In this document: in pieces, positions 50,501 through 57,896 of the stretch
Numbering within the stretch: the first letter of the stretch is position 1
Layout: the number at the start of each line of letters is the position of its first letter
Source: Ophiodon elongatus
Taxonomy: Eukaryota > Chordata > Actinopteri > Perciformes > Hexagrammidae
Assembly: GCA_016806645.1 (NCBI GenBank)
Contig: JACSYO010001880.1
Coordinates: 1,287,501 to 1,351,500, forward strand
Direction: 5' to 3'
DNA: 64,000 nucleotides
Position numbers and translations under genes: made by a program
Notes under the pieces: model-generated
Databases searched by the model: none
Told to the model about the DNA's origin: nothing
What the model saw: only the letters and a program-made list of their open reading frames with translations

Positions 50501-53500
50501 ATCAGGTGAGAGCAACTGACAGCTCAGGAAGTATTTTGTGACAGAATCATCTCACCTCAAAGGTCCACAAACTTGCTTTTTCTGCACATTTCACGGTCTT
50601 AATCAGCAAATTGTCAGCTGGATCTGGTTTCAATATGTGGAGTTGCTGTCATTTGATGATGCGTACAATCACTTCAGGTGATTGGAGTTCCACACTTCGG
50701 TCATGTGGCGACACCTGAATCAGCTCCGCTTACTGATAAAGACCATGAGATGCAGTCTGAAGCTCTGAAAAAGATTAAAGGTGGACCTTTGAATACAACA
50801 CGATATTTGAATATAAACTCAATCAACAATCCAAGATGTTTAGTTTACTGTCAGATAATCGGCGAATGTTTGCCATTTTTACTTGAAAAGTTGTTGGACG
50901 ATTAATAGATATTGAAAATAGTTAATGGATTTTCCGTCAAGTGACTAATCGTCTAATTGTTGCAGCTTCACAAAGATGCAACCATTTCTGTCTTTTCCTG
51001 TAAGTGGCTGCTCAGAAAGGGCAACCCAAAATGACAGTGAGAACTCTGATGGTAAAGGTCCAGCGTCCTTTAGTCTGGATGGAGGCACAACCAGTACATC
51101 CTGTGTGTGTGTGTGACTTAACTAGAAATGCTCAACTAAAGACGGATGTTGTTATGCCTCGTGTCGGCGACAGCCGTGGCCGGAGGCATCATGTTTTGGG
51201 GTCTTACTTGCGCCTGCCGTATTCTCGTGAACACAACATCTCAGGAACGCCCAGAGGCAATTTTTCTTCAAATTTGGCACAAACATCCACTTGGACTCAA
51301 AGATGATATGATTAGATTTTGGTCGTCAAAGGTTTTATTAAATTTAACAACAATCAATAGTGATGTATAGAGATGCCTTAACCACAGAAGTGCATGTAGA
51401 CAATCCACATAAGAAGAAAAGGAAAATGTCAACAAAATAATAAGAGCAAAGACCCAGAAATGAGAACAATCCCAATAGTAGAGAATTCATAATATTTCCT
51501 ATTATGTAGAGACGTCCCGATTCTAAACGGCCCTATTTCCTGGCCCACGTCATTAAAACCTCCGGGTAGTAGAGATTCAGGATAAAAGGATAGTTGAATA
51601 TTGAGATTAAATATGTATAGAAAGGAAACGTTAAGAGAAAAAAGGAATGTTTAACGGGTTTAAAGGGTGTTTAACAAATCATTGGTTCATCAGAATTTGT
51701 CCAAATGGTGTTATGTATGGACCAGATACTTGGACTGTTAAAAAACAAATACTAATGCATGATCCCTGAGGCTAATACAGTGAGGATAATTCAAGGCTAA
51801 ATATGAAGTGAAAACTCTCTCACAAACACAACTCTGCCATCTTGTGGACAAACTGGTGGATTTCGGTGTGTTTTGATGTGTGAGAGTGTATCGTGGGTGG
51901 AAGATTATAGCCAAAGGAGGGATTAGGGATTGAGCACTCAGTGTTTTTAATTCAGCGCTGGAGAGTGCTTTTTATGTAGAAGTGGATTTAAATGATTGAG
52001 TGTTTTTGATATTAGGGAATGTTGTCCATGTTGCTGGTGCTCAAATGTTTATTTTTGATCCTGGTGTGTGTTTGTAGGACGACCTGTCTGTGCCTTTGTC
52101 ACAAGAGAACCTGGATGGTTCGTCAGGAGTCCTCTTTCCTTTCTTCGACCCCGACACACACATGCTCTACCTTGCTGGGAAGGTGGGTCTCTGCAAGCGA
52201 CTAGAAAGTCTTTATACACAAAATACTTTGAATATTATTGTTACAAAGTCTTCTCTTGTCTCTGTCAGGGTGACGGAAATATGAGGTACTATGAGATCAG
52301 CTCAGAAAAACCATATATCCACTTTCTAACAGAGTACCGCTCAAACCTACCTCAGAAAGGAATGGGTAAGAATTATAAACACACACACACACACACTGGG
52401 ACTATGTTTTTTTAATCAAACTCCAAATTGTTGGATGTAACAATTTACTGACTTAAATGTGTGTAAAATGTGAATGTGTGGAAACTCTGCCTGCCTTCTG
52501 GCCTTGTTGACTCGCTTCCACCTATAAGCAAAGCTGCTGTGCAAATAAGCCTGCAATATTTGAATAGCCAAACCGGCTGATCAAGGTGAAGTCGGAGATC
52601 ACGTGAAGTGACATGCAGTTAAATGTGCACTCGTTTTAGACTTTAAACTCAAAACAAGAATATAGATAAATGAAAGAAGTTTAGATCTTAGTTCAAAATG
52701 TTGCCAGTTTCTTACAACCTTAGTTTCTACATAACACTGCTTATATTAGACTCATTTTCAGCCATTGAGGCAATTTTCTAAATTAAAGTCCTGCTACAAA
52801 AAAAAAAAGAAATCCACTAATATATGTCTTAGATTATTTATTTTTTTTACTTGCATGTTTATTTTACATATTTAATAAGCCTGAGATCTAAGATTTTCAC
52901 TGCCAATCATAGCTTTTCTGTCATTATTGTGCATATGACAATTAAGAACTTGAAACTTAAAAGCAGTCCAAAAATTTAAGAAAATGAATGCCAAAGTCAT
53001 TATGAAGGTCTAATGACCAGAAACAATCCATTTATTTTAATTAAGGTGGGTGTTAAAAAGCCTATAAATTCTTTCCTGCACATGATCCTGAATGATTGGA
53101 TTTTTTTCCATTGCAATATGAACATACATGTGCGCCCATTTCTACTTTATCTCCGCCAGTCAGCGCACTTCCTGCTCACTTTTTTTTAAACTGCCTCGGC
53201 TTGCTGTGTGTCTTCCTTCAGGTGTGATGCCAAAGAGAGGTCTGGATGTGAGCTCCTGTGAGGTGTTCAGGTTCTACAAACTGGTGACAATCAAGAGTCT
53301 TATCGAGCCTCTTTCCATGATCGTACCCCGCAGGGTGAGAACACACCCACTCACACAAACCACAAACACCAGAGGATATGTGTAAAATAAATTCATCCAT
53401 TTTAAAGCTGATGAGCCCTAATTTGGTTTCCGTAAAGTACGTCTGTCTGAAATGTACTGTGCATGTGTTTCTAGTCCGAGTCATACCAAGAAGACATCTA

Positions 53501-56189
53501 TCCAATGACTGCTGGTAACAAGCCTGCTTTGTCTGCAGAGGAGTGGCTCAGCGGCATTGATAAAGGTAAAGGAGATGACATACGCATGAAAGATTAATTA
53601 AAATATGTCATGTAAAATAAACAAAGTTGTGTTAAATACATTTAATTGTTTGATCAAAACTCTTCACATTGTGCATGTAAAACAACAATGCAATGTTTAA
53701 ATTTTCTTGAAATCATTGATTACATACTATATTCATAGAAATTGAAGATTATAAACTATATTCTGAGTTCTTACTTTAATTTAAAAGCTTCTTTTTTTGC
53801 CATACTAAAGGTCTATTTTGTGTGACTACTGTCATAGTTTAATAGTGTCTAATGTAGTGATGATAATTCCTCACCAGTGGTGAAAGAAGTATGAATATCC
53901 TTTACTTCAACATTATAAGTAAAAGTACATGAGCAAACATTGTAGCTGGTCACGGTAGGACTGATATGAACTACTTTATGTAATGTCAGATTCATTTACA
54001 ACAATTCATTATGGTTAATCTCTGAGAACATTTTCTCTCATTTAAAGTTTCAGGATCACTCAGCTCCTCTTCCTCGTGTCTTTCTTTGTCCTCCAGGTCC
54101 GGTGCTCATGTCTCTGAAGCCTGGAAGTCAAGTCGCAGAATCCTACTCAGAGATGAGCAAGGGGCAGCGAAACTCGCTGGACACTCGCCGGTCTCACAGC
54201 AGACCAGGCATGCTGCAGCTGTCTTACATTCAGGACCAAGTGGGAACCAAAGACGGCAAAGAGGACAGCAGCAATACAGAGGACGACAGGAGTCGGACAC
54301 CCGTCAGCAACGGAGAAGACTTCTCACTTTGCTCTCCGCCCAGGACAGAGAATGAGGTACCGGATGTTTTTTTATCATTCTTCGAGTTTTGTTTTCAAAG
54401 ACATGGGTGTAAAAACCATGTCAATGCTATTTATTTACAACCTAGGCAATTACACTTTATGTGGAAATCATATAGAACTTTGTGTTTCCCATAAGTCCAA
54501 CGGAAGAATTAGAAATGTGGCTTAAATTTCTGTATTATTAATTCACTTACCCTGAAAATTATATCCAGAGACTGCGATAAAGTTGCTTTCTAACCATAAA
54601 ATTAAAATCTAATACAATGAATGAAGTATAACAAGACTTTAAACTTAAATATAAAAATCTTAGAGTCGTCACTTTGATTGATGTTCATTTGGCATCTTTT
54701 CATAAGAATAATAAAACTGCACTGTCAGCAGTAAATAAAAATATGAATTTAAAGATATTTTCCCCAAAAAACATGCAGAGGAGGCTGAGTAGTTTTTTGA
54801 GTCCTGTCAGGCTGCGTAAACGAGCTCCACCAATCACATTAGACCTGAGAAATGAAAAACCATGGGTAAAAATAAGTTCAATACACACAGCTGCTGCTCA
54901 GAAAGCTTAAGGAAACGGCTGCTGATGTTTGTTATTGACAATAAATCCCATGAACATACCAAAACCAACATTAAAGTAATCCTACTTAGTTATTGTCTCT
55001 GTATCTAGAGACCAATATATTATATTGCTGTGTGTCCTTTGTTGTCTAAAAACATACAGTATATGTGTGTGTAATATATATATGTGTGTGTGTATATATA
55101 TGTATATATTCAATCGGATTCAATGGCTTGGTGCTAACCAACAAATTGTTGGTTTTGGTCTTTTCATGAGATATAAAAAATATAGAATATTATCGGCCTT
55201 ACCCTTAAACGTACTTTGGTATTTTTCATCCTGTGTTTTTATGTCTAAACGACTAATGGGGACAACAATTTTTGAAAATGGTCCCGTATTGAGGGAAAAC
55301 GCTGCAGACGACAGACGCTAAATGATATCAGGCAATTGTGCAATTTACGTCCACTAAAAGTGCTTGTTTTTGCTACTGCCATGCTCTGGTTGTTATTATA
55401 AGTATCTGACAACATTAGGGAAAGGACAACACAGAAAATAAATCCCTTTTCTTACCTTTTCCTTTCTGTTTTTTATTGTGTCATGTGACTTGTTGCCGGA
55501 GGACAACGGTGGAAACGTGAGTGGAGTTGGTGTGAGAAGGGGCGAGTTTTGTGTTGCAGTACAACACTGTACAGTACAGTCTATTAACCGTGTTAAAATA
55601 AATATTTTTCATGGCTAAATATTTGGCTGATTTCGACAATCTGCATTTAACGTGAGATTTAACAAACAGAGTAACAAACAGACCGGATCAAGCAAAAGGT
55701 AAAGAAAAATGATTTATTTCTCCGTAGGGCCATTTCCATAATGTTGTCAGACACTTATAAAAACAATCTGAGCCTGTCAGTGGGAAAAACAAACAATTTT
55801 TGTGGACAGAACTAGCAATGAAAACATTGCAGCCCGTTAACGTCCGTTAATGTCGTCTGCAGATTTCTCTCTTGATACTGGACCAATTTCAAAAATTGTT
55901 GTCCCTGTGAGCCATTTAACCACAAAAACATGGAAAAATAGGGTCCAGGTTGAAAAATACCAAAGTTACCCTTTAAATATTGCAAGGGGGACCTCGATGA
56001 ACATATCAACAGATAATACAATATTTTGTGCATGTGTTTTGTCCACAGCTGCGAATGAGGTTCCACAAGCAGCAGGAGGAGATCCGACGGTTGAGAGAGC
56101 TCCTCAATCAGAGGGACGTGCGCGTCACACAGCTGGAGCTGGAGATTAAGAACATCAAAAACTACCAGTCTCACCAGAGCTCACTCTAA
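22693..56189 (+). CDS. coro2a: Coronin 2 family actin-binding protein, best match coronin-2A
   Basis: Class II coronins are WD40 proteins that bind F-actin and membranes. Exons: 22693-22707, 44384-44584, 47399-47515, 48657-48806, 49525-49704, 50389-50505, 52078-52182, 52269-52365, 53222-53334, 53475-53565, 54097-54356, 56049-56189; 1587 nt, 528 residues, close to human CORO2A (525). Phases match at each junction. Start: MTVSK spliced to MTWRPQYRSSKFRHVFGK, the coronin N-terminal motif with the actin-contacting basic patch. WD blades show GHKGKVLDIKWNPF, CSEDTTVKVWEIP, GHSRRVGLIEWHP and SFNTEGSLMATTCKDRK; YLAGKGDGNMRYYEIS and YKLVTIKSLIEP are coronin C-terminal hallmarks; the final exon is a coiled coil (KQQEEIRRLRELLNQRD). 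The body and coiled coil resemble my memory of CORO2A more than CORO2B, though MTVSK resembles CORO2B. The anp32 neighbour does not decide it, since CORO2B has ANP32A beside it. Confidence 0.93.
22869..22929. repeat. (TG)n microsatellite
   Basis: About 30 TG units, 160 bp past the donor of the first coding exon of coro2a. Confidence 0.97.
23590..24225. repeat. Fragments of the 'gattaatc / gttgca' dispersed repeat
   Basis: The words 'gattagttgataact', 'attaatcaatttctt', 'gccgcaactaattatc', 'ttcatctgctgaccatttta', 'ttcaaatttcttgttttatcc' and 'ttggttgcaacc' follow the pattern of a common fish element, apparently two or more overlapping copies. The open frame at 23727-24134 falls inside and is not a gene. 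Confidence 0.45.
24925..25085. repeat. Dispersed repeat fragment ('ttttgggaaatacactt')
   Basis: The segment with 'ttttgggaaatacacttgc', 'atcgatctcctcatctaactctcgg' and 'actattccctta' matches a common teleost element. An opposite-orientation relative occupies 46720-47320 (ends 'aaatatcaaactattcctt'). Confidence 0.5.
25206..25255. repeat. Two tandem 25-bp units with octamer motifs
   Basis: The unit tgcctgtggtgtgatgcaaa-taagt is repeated exactly twice. Each copy contains ATGCAAAT (25219-25226 and 25244-25251), the classic POU/Oct octamer. Function is inferred only. Confidence 0.9.
26205..26700. repeat. Teleost dispersed repeat fragment
   Basis: It opens 'agagctgaaacagatagcagattagttgat' (seen in pieces) and runs through 'aattgcgagaactt' and 'cagataaaacacaacatttaaaggc', words shared with the 'gattaatc' repeat family elsewhere in the window. 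Boundaries are approximate. Confidence 0.4.
26935..27237 (+). repeat. Dispersed duplicate, copy 1, with TG tail
   Basis: It starts tctccaccaccaccac, continues cagatgtctatttacggtgg and ends in a TG-rich tract at 27173-27236. It is nearly identical to 38943-39234: by eye four substitutions and one 5-base indel over about 225 bp. It has no long open frame and I do not recognise the family. Confidence 0.93.
27450..27735. repeat. Teleost 'gttagcatgctg' dispersed repeat, copy A
   Basis: It includes 'aaatatctcaacaactatcgg', 'ctcggctgtactttgtgttt', 'catgttagcatgctgagcta' and 'agctcaaagcaccactgtg', the typical order of a very common fish repeat. Related copies lie at 30640-31095 and 42590-42845. Confidence 0.65.
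28640..28760. repeat. Short 'ttattttcattactgattatt' repeat fragment
   Basis: Word content (gattattttcatta, gattattttgcc, aagaagctctg) suggests a small piece of the same 'gattaatc' family found at 15770 and 50780. Confidence 0.35.
30379..30398. repeat. (GT)10 microsatellite
   Basis: Short perfect dinucleotide tract in coro2a intron 1. Confidence 0.9.
30640..31095. repeat. Teleost 'gttagcatgctg' dispersed repeat, copy B
   Basis: It includes 'gatatctcagcaaccattgg', 'acagacattcatgatccccagag' (in pieces) and 'gcatgttagcattgtcatcg'. This copy shows the left part of the family and its centre is interrupted by other sequence. Confidence 0.55.
31334..31378 (+). promoter_or_regulatory. TATA, AP-1 and IRF/PRDM1-like motif cluster
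   Basis: Within 45 bp lie TATATAAA (31334-31341), TGAGTCA (31358-31364) and GAAAGTGAAACT (31367-31378). The region is locally GC-richer than its surroundings and repeat-free. It could be an enhancer or an intronic promoter of coro2a. Motif presence is direct; activity is inferred. Confidence 0.35.
34654..35268. mobile_element. Non-autonomous DNA transposon-like element with GGCTGGGCGATA ends
   Basis: The left end reads CAGGGCTGGGCGATA. An inverted TATCGCCCAGCCCTA occurs at 34938-34952 and a second, weaker inverted copy AAATCGCCCAGCTCT near 35258-35272. 'Gggctgggcgata ... tatcgcccagccc' elements are widespread in fish. No transposase frame is present. I cannot identify clear target-site duplications. 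Confidence 0.6.
35544..35567. repeat. (TG)12 microsatellite
   Basis: Perfect dinucleotide tract in coro2a intron 1. Confidence 0.9.
35865..35945. repeat. (GT)40 microsatellite
   Basis: An uninterrupted 81-bp dinucleotide tract, the longest clean run in the window apart from the 38.5-kb one. Likely polymorphic. Confidence 0.97.
37814..37840. repeat. (GA)n microsatellite
   Basis: A GA tract followed closely by a complementary (CT)n stretch at about 37860-37873, so the two could pair. Confidence 0.9.
38075..38134. repeat. Interrupted (TG)n microsatellite
   Basis: Two TG runs separated by a TTGGGG interruption. Confidence 0.95.
38491..38581. repeat. (TG)n microsatellite, about 90 bp
   Basis: Clean TG run passing into TGCGTGTGCG at its end. 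The many open frames over it are repeat artefacts. Confidence 0.97.
38943..39234 (+). repeat. Dispersed duplicate, copy 2, with TG tail
   Basis: Same orientation and same extent as copy 1 at 26935-27237, starting at tctccaccaccaccac and ending in (TG)n at 39187-39234. It carries ctcaag where copy 1 has a shorter sequence before acttttgcatgtattga. The flanks outside differ, so the unit is about 240 bp plus tail. Confidence 0.93.
39471..39815 (+). mobile_element. Truncated LINE (L2/jockey-type) 3' end
   Basis: The + strand reads APQLWNDLPEELRLATSVSS then FKSL, a stop, KTNLYRKAF. This is the C-terminal 'LWN.LP..LR....S..FK..LKT.L' signature of non-LTR reverse transcriptases. A 3' end follows with 'ttaaagcactttgtaatgct' and an A/T tail. 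The in-frame stop and missing 5' part show a dead copy. Confidence 0.75.
40219..40545 (+). repeat. Open frame over a dispersed repeat
   Basis: A 108-codon frame with AT-driven composition. It overlaps 'cattacccataatgcaactcaa' at 40350-40372; a near reverse complement (gagttgcattgtgggtaatg) sits at 46990-47010. That points to a dispersed repeat rather than a gene. No family recognised. Confidence 0.35.
42404..42434. repeat. AT-rich inverted repeat, 15-bp arms
   Basis: atatatagatataca and tgtatatctatatat flank a single C. Simple composition makes this a weak signal. Confidence 0.7.
42590..42845. repeat. Teleost 'gttagc' dispersed repeat, copy C
   Basis: It contains 'ctccagcgccaccataagg', 'ccacaggatgaattgtaata', 'catctagcgccaccatcagg' and 'ctgctgtactttgtttagtg', the central part of the family seen in copies A and B. 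The phrase 'cgccaccat' occurs twice, about 120 bp apart. Confidence 0.65.
45822..46448 (+). other. Intronic open frame without recognised homology
   Basis: A 208-codon frame in coro2a intron 2, the longest uninterrupted frame in the window. It lacks family motifs, has a hydrophobic, cysteine/proline-mixed composition, and no splice-site support. I regard it as chance; recorded so that it is not rediscovered as a gene. Confidence 0.2.
46720..47320. repeat. Dispersed repeat in coro2a intron 2
   Basis: It contains 'ggctagctgtttccccctac', 'cttccggtctttatgctaag', 'ctaactagcaacatattt' and ends 'aaatatcaaactattccttc', the inverted form of a common teleost element whose other end is seen at 24925-25085. 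It ends about 75 bp before coro2a exon 3. Confidence 0.6.
47524..47566. repeat. (CA)n tract next to coro2a exon 3 donor
   Basis: An almost perfect CA tract beginning 8 bp after the donor at 47516. Comparable CA/TG tracts follow the donors of exons 4, 5 and 8. Confidence 0.95.
47895..48600. repeat. Nested dispersed repeats in coro2a intron 3
   Basis: The left part (47895-47970, 'gaggtggagaaagtattcag ... actcaagtaaaagtg') and right part (48530-48600, 'aagtaaaaagtac ... gtactcgagtac') look like two ends of the AGTAAAAGTA family. Between them lie another element ('gcaactcctccggttgcaaaa', 'cttctcacttgatttattac') and 'gactaattggttaatgg' words of a third family. Confidence 0.45.
49707..49739. repeat. 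(TG)n tract overlapping coro2a exon 5 donor region
   Basis: The intron begins gtatgtgtgtgcgtgtgtg, so the microsatellite starts two bases into the intron and the donor itself is part of the repeat. Confidence 0.95.
50780..50975. repeat. 'gattaatc / gttgcag' dispersed repeat fragment
   Basis: It contains 'ccaagatgtttagtttactg', 'ggacgattaatagatattg', 'aagtgactaatcgtctaatt' and ends 'gttgcagcttcac'. This is the 3' half of the element seen more fully at 15770-16120. Confidence 0.6.
51140..51345. repeat. Teleost 'GGCATCATG ... CAGGAACGCC' repeat
   Basis: In order: gttatgcctcgtgtcggcg, ggaggcatcatgttttgggg, attctcgtgaacacaacatc, tcaggaacgcccagagg, aatttggcacaaacatccac, ttggactcaaagatga. The order and words match a repeat I know from many fish genomes. 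A stub of it is at 8025-8090. Confidence 0.65.
52378..52396. repeat. (CA)n tract near coro2a exon 8 donor
   Basis: A short CA run beginning about 12 bp after the donor at 52366. Confidence 0.9.
53875..54005. repeat. AGTAAAAGTA-family repeat fragment
   Basis: It contains 'ccagtggtgaaagaagtatg', 'ctttacttcaacattataag' and 'taaaagtacatgagc'. It ends about 90 bp before coro2a exon 11. Confidence 0.5.
55190..55982. mobile_element. Foldback element with ~270-bp inverted arms
   Basis: The left arm (about 55195-55465) and right arm (about 55690-55980) are inverted copies. Left words ctttggtatttttcatcctg, gggacaacaatttttgaaaa, ctgcagacgacag and ctgacaacattagggaaa recur in reverse complement on the right. 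The arms have diverged by scattered substitutions and small indels. The roughly 225-bp centre has no transposase frame. It lies in the last coro2a intron, ending about 65 bp before the terminal exon. Confidence 0.85.
56049..56189 (+). other. coro2a: coro2a terminal exon: C-terminal coiled coil
   Basis: Residues 483-528: LRMRFHKQQEEIRRLRELLN and on to a TAA stop at 56187-56189. The heptad pattern of L and charged residues is the coronin trimerisation coiled coil. The acceptor gtccacag is good and the phase is 0. Confidence 0.95.
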
Positions 56190-57896
56190 GACTTGCCTGA
56201 CCCACGGGGTCACCTTCACCCTCTCGAGGAACACATATTACTGTACAAACTTACTAACCCCATCTTCAAACCACGACAGCTGTTCTTAGGGTCCTGACTC
56301 ACCTCTTTACCTTTAATGAGCCCCCCATACTCACTGCAAAGGGGTGATTTAAACCTCAACTTTTGTGTTTTCTTTCAGTCTGTCTGTTCCACACACGGTG
56401 CACATCATCTTTGTTCATGTACATACACTCAAACACTGAGTCTCACCCAGCTGTAACATGTTTTAAAACTATTTGCACCTGTTGACCTTGACCTTTCTTT
56501 TGTACGCTTCAAAGCTATGCAAGTTAATTGTAATTTTTAGCTTTTAGCTTTTTATGCTCTTTGTAGCTGGAGATGAAACGGGATGTCTGTGCCTGTCTTG
56601 ACTGAATGATGTGGCTAACTGCGTGGTTGAAAGTTGTTGCAGGGCAGAGGCAGACATCCTGTGTGATTGTGCGAATAACGCTGAATTTATTTTCTATGCT
56701 TGGTGATTGTTTTATTTCCAATATTTAAACTACTGTAAGTGGAGGTGGCTGTGGTGTTTTTAATGTATGCTTGAATGTGTGCTTGAATGAGAGCGCGCTA
56801 AATGAATGACAATATCATGATCCTAGCTGTGTTCTTGAGTTCCATTGAGCTGCATTTGTTTTTATTTTTTTATGACTGGAAAATTGAAAATGAATCAATG
56901 TGTTTCACAGCAGCTATTATGTAAGCCAATTCTGTACCTGATGCCATGTAGCAGTTCTTAATTTTTATATTTATTTTAAAATACAGGCAAAGAAAAAAAC
57001 ACCATTTGTTCAAGTACTTGAATTCCCGATTGTAATTTTGCGAAATACAGCACGCAAACAGGACAAAAAGCGTGCTTTAATTTTTCTTGAGGTGGAGTCA
57101 CTGTGAAGAAACGATTTAAAGCCATTGTAGAGCCGTAGTCCTGCACTACTTCTGCGTTAGTTTGTGTTCCACTACCTTTCAGTTCTGAATGTGTTTTCTT
57201 TAATAAGATGTCTTTTATTGCTCTTTGTAAAAATCTGAAACATGACACTGGGATTTTCTATTTGTATGTTAAGCTGAAAGAGTATCTGTTTCTTGAGTAG
57301 ATAGTAAAATATGAGCACGTCATAGCTCTGGTGAGTGATGGCTGGAGTTCAGGTGGGAGATATGATATATATATTGAGATGATAGAAATGTGTATTAATT
57401 ATTAATTATTAATTAATTTACTGAATTGGACTTCCCATCTGATTATTTCATTCATATACAGTTCCTCAAAATAGGTACAATAGATTTATGACATATATTG
57501 AGTAAAATCTAAAATTAGATTAGGATTTTATTTATATAACCCATTTATATGCAGGACCTGTAGTTGTTAAATGCTAACACAAATTATTTTTTAAATTGAC
57601 TGTTCTTTTCTGACCTTGAATGCAGCGCTGGAAAAACAATCTCCATTTCATCTCTTACTCGCATCTTCTGGAGCTTTAAACGGTCTTCATTAGCAGATCA
57701 AGTTTGTAAGTAAATGGATTGGATGAGTAGATGAGTAAATATTTGTTTTTGTTTTTTTAGAAGATGGACAGAGAGTTACCAGTATGATGTTTCAGTTTTG
57801 AAAAAAAACCTTTGTGTGAAATTACTAAGTCTGGATGAGGCTAGTGGAAGAGAAATTAGCTCAACAGGGAGACGGGTCTTCGTCTCATAAAATAAA
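56190..57896 (+). other. coro2a: coro2a 3' UTR, extent uncertain
   Basis: Non-coding sequence after the stop. The first canonical AATAAA that I find is at 57891-57896; others are at 58773-58778 and 59028-59033. The actual cleavage site may use a variant hexamer earlier. Confidence 0.4.

Larger units (their letters stand above)
44384..54356 (+). other. coro2a: coro2a exons 2-11: beta-propeller and linker
   Basis: Residues 6-482. Exon 2 (44384-44584) opens with an in-frame ATG directly after the acceptor, so it can serve as a start if a non-coding first exon is used. Exons 3-9 make the seven-bladed propeller and the conserved C-terminal extension (DUF1900). Exon 10 gives SESYQEDIYPMTAGNKPALS. 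Exon 11 (54097-54356) is the variable, serine-rich linker ending SPPRTENE. Exon 3 uses a non-consensus donor gtttgt. Confidence 0.92.

Noticed and set aside
22693..56189. Assignment of the coronin as coro2b because of the MTVSK start
   Set aside because: Propeller and coiled-coil residues fit my memory of CORO2A better; not fully excluded without a gene tree.
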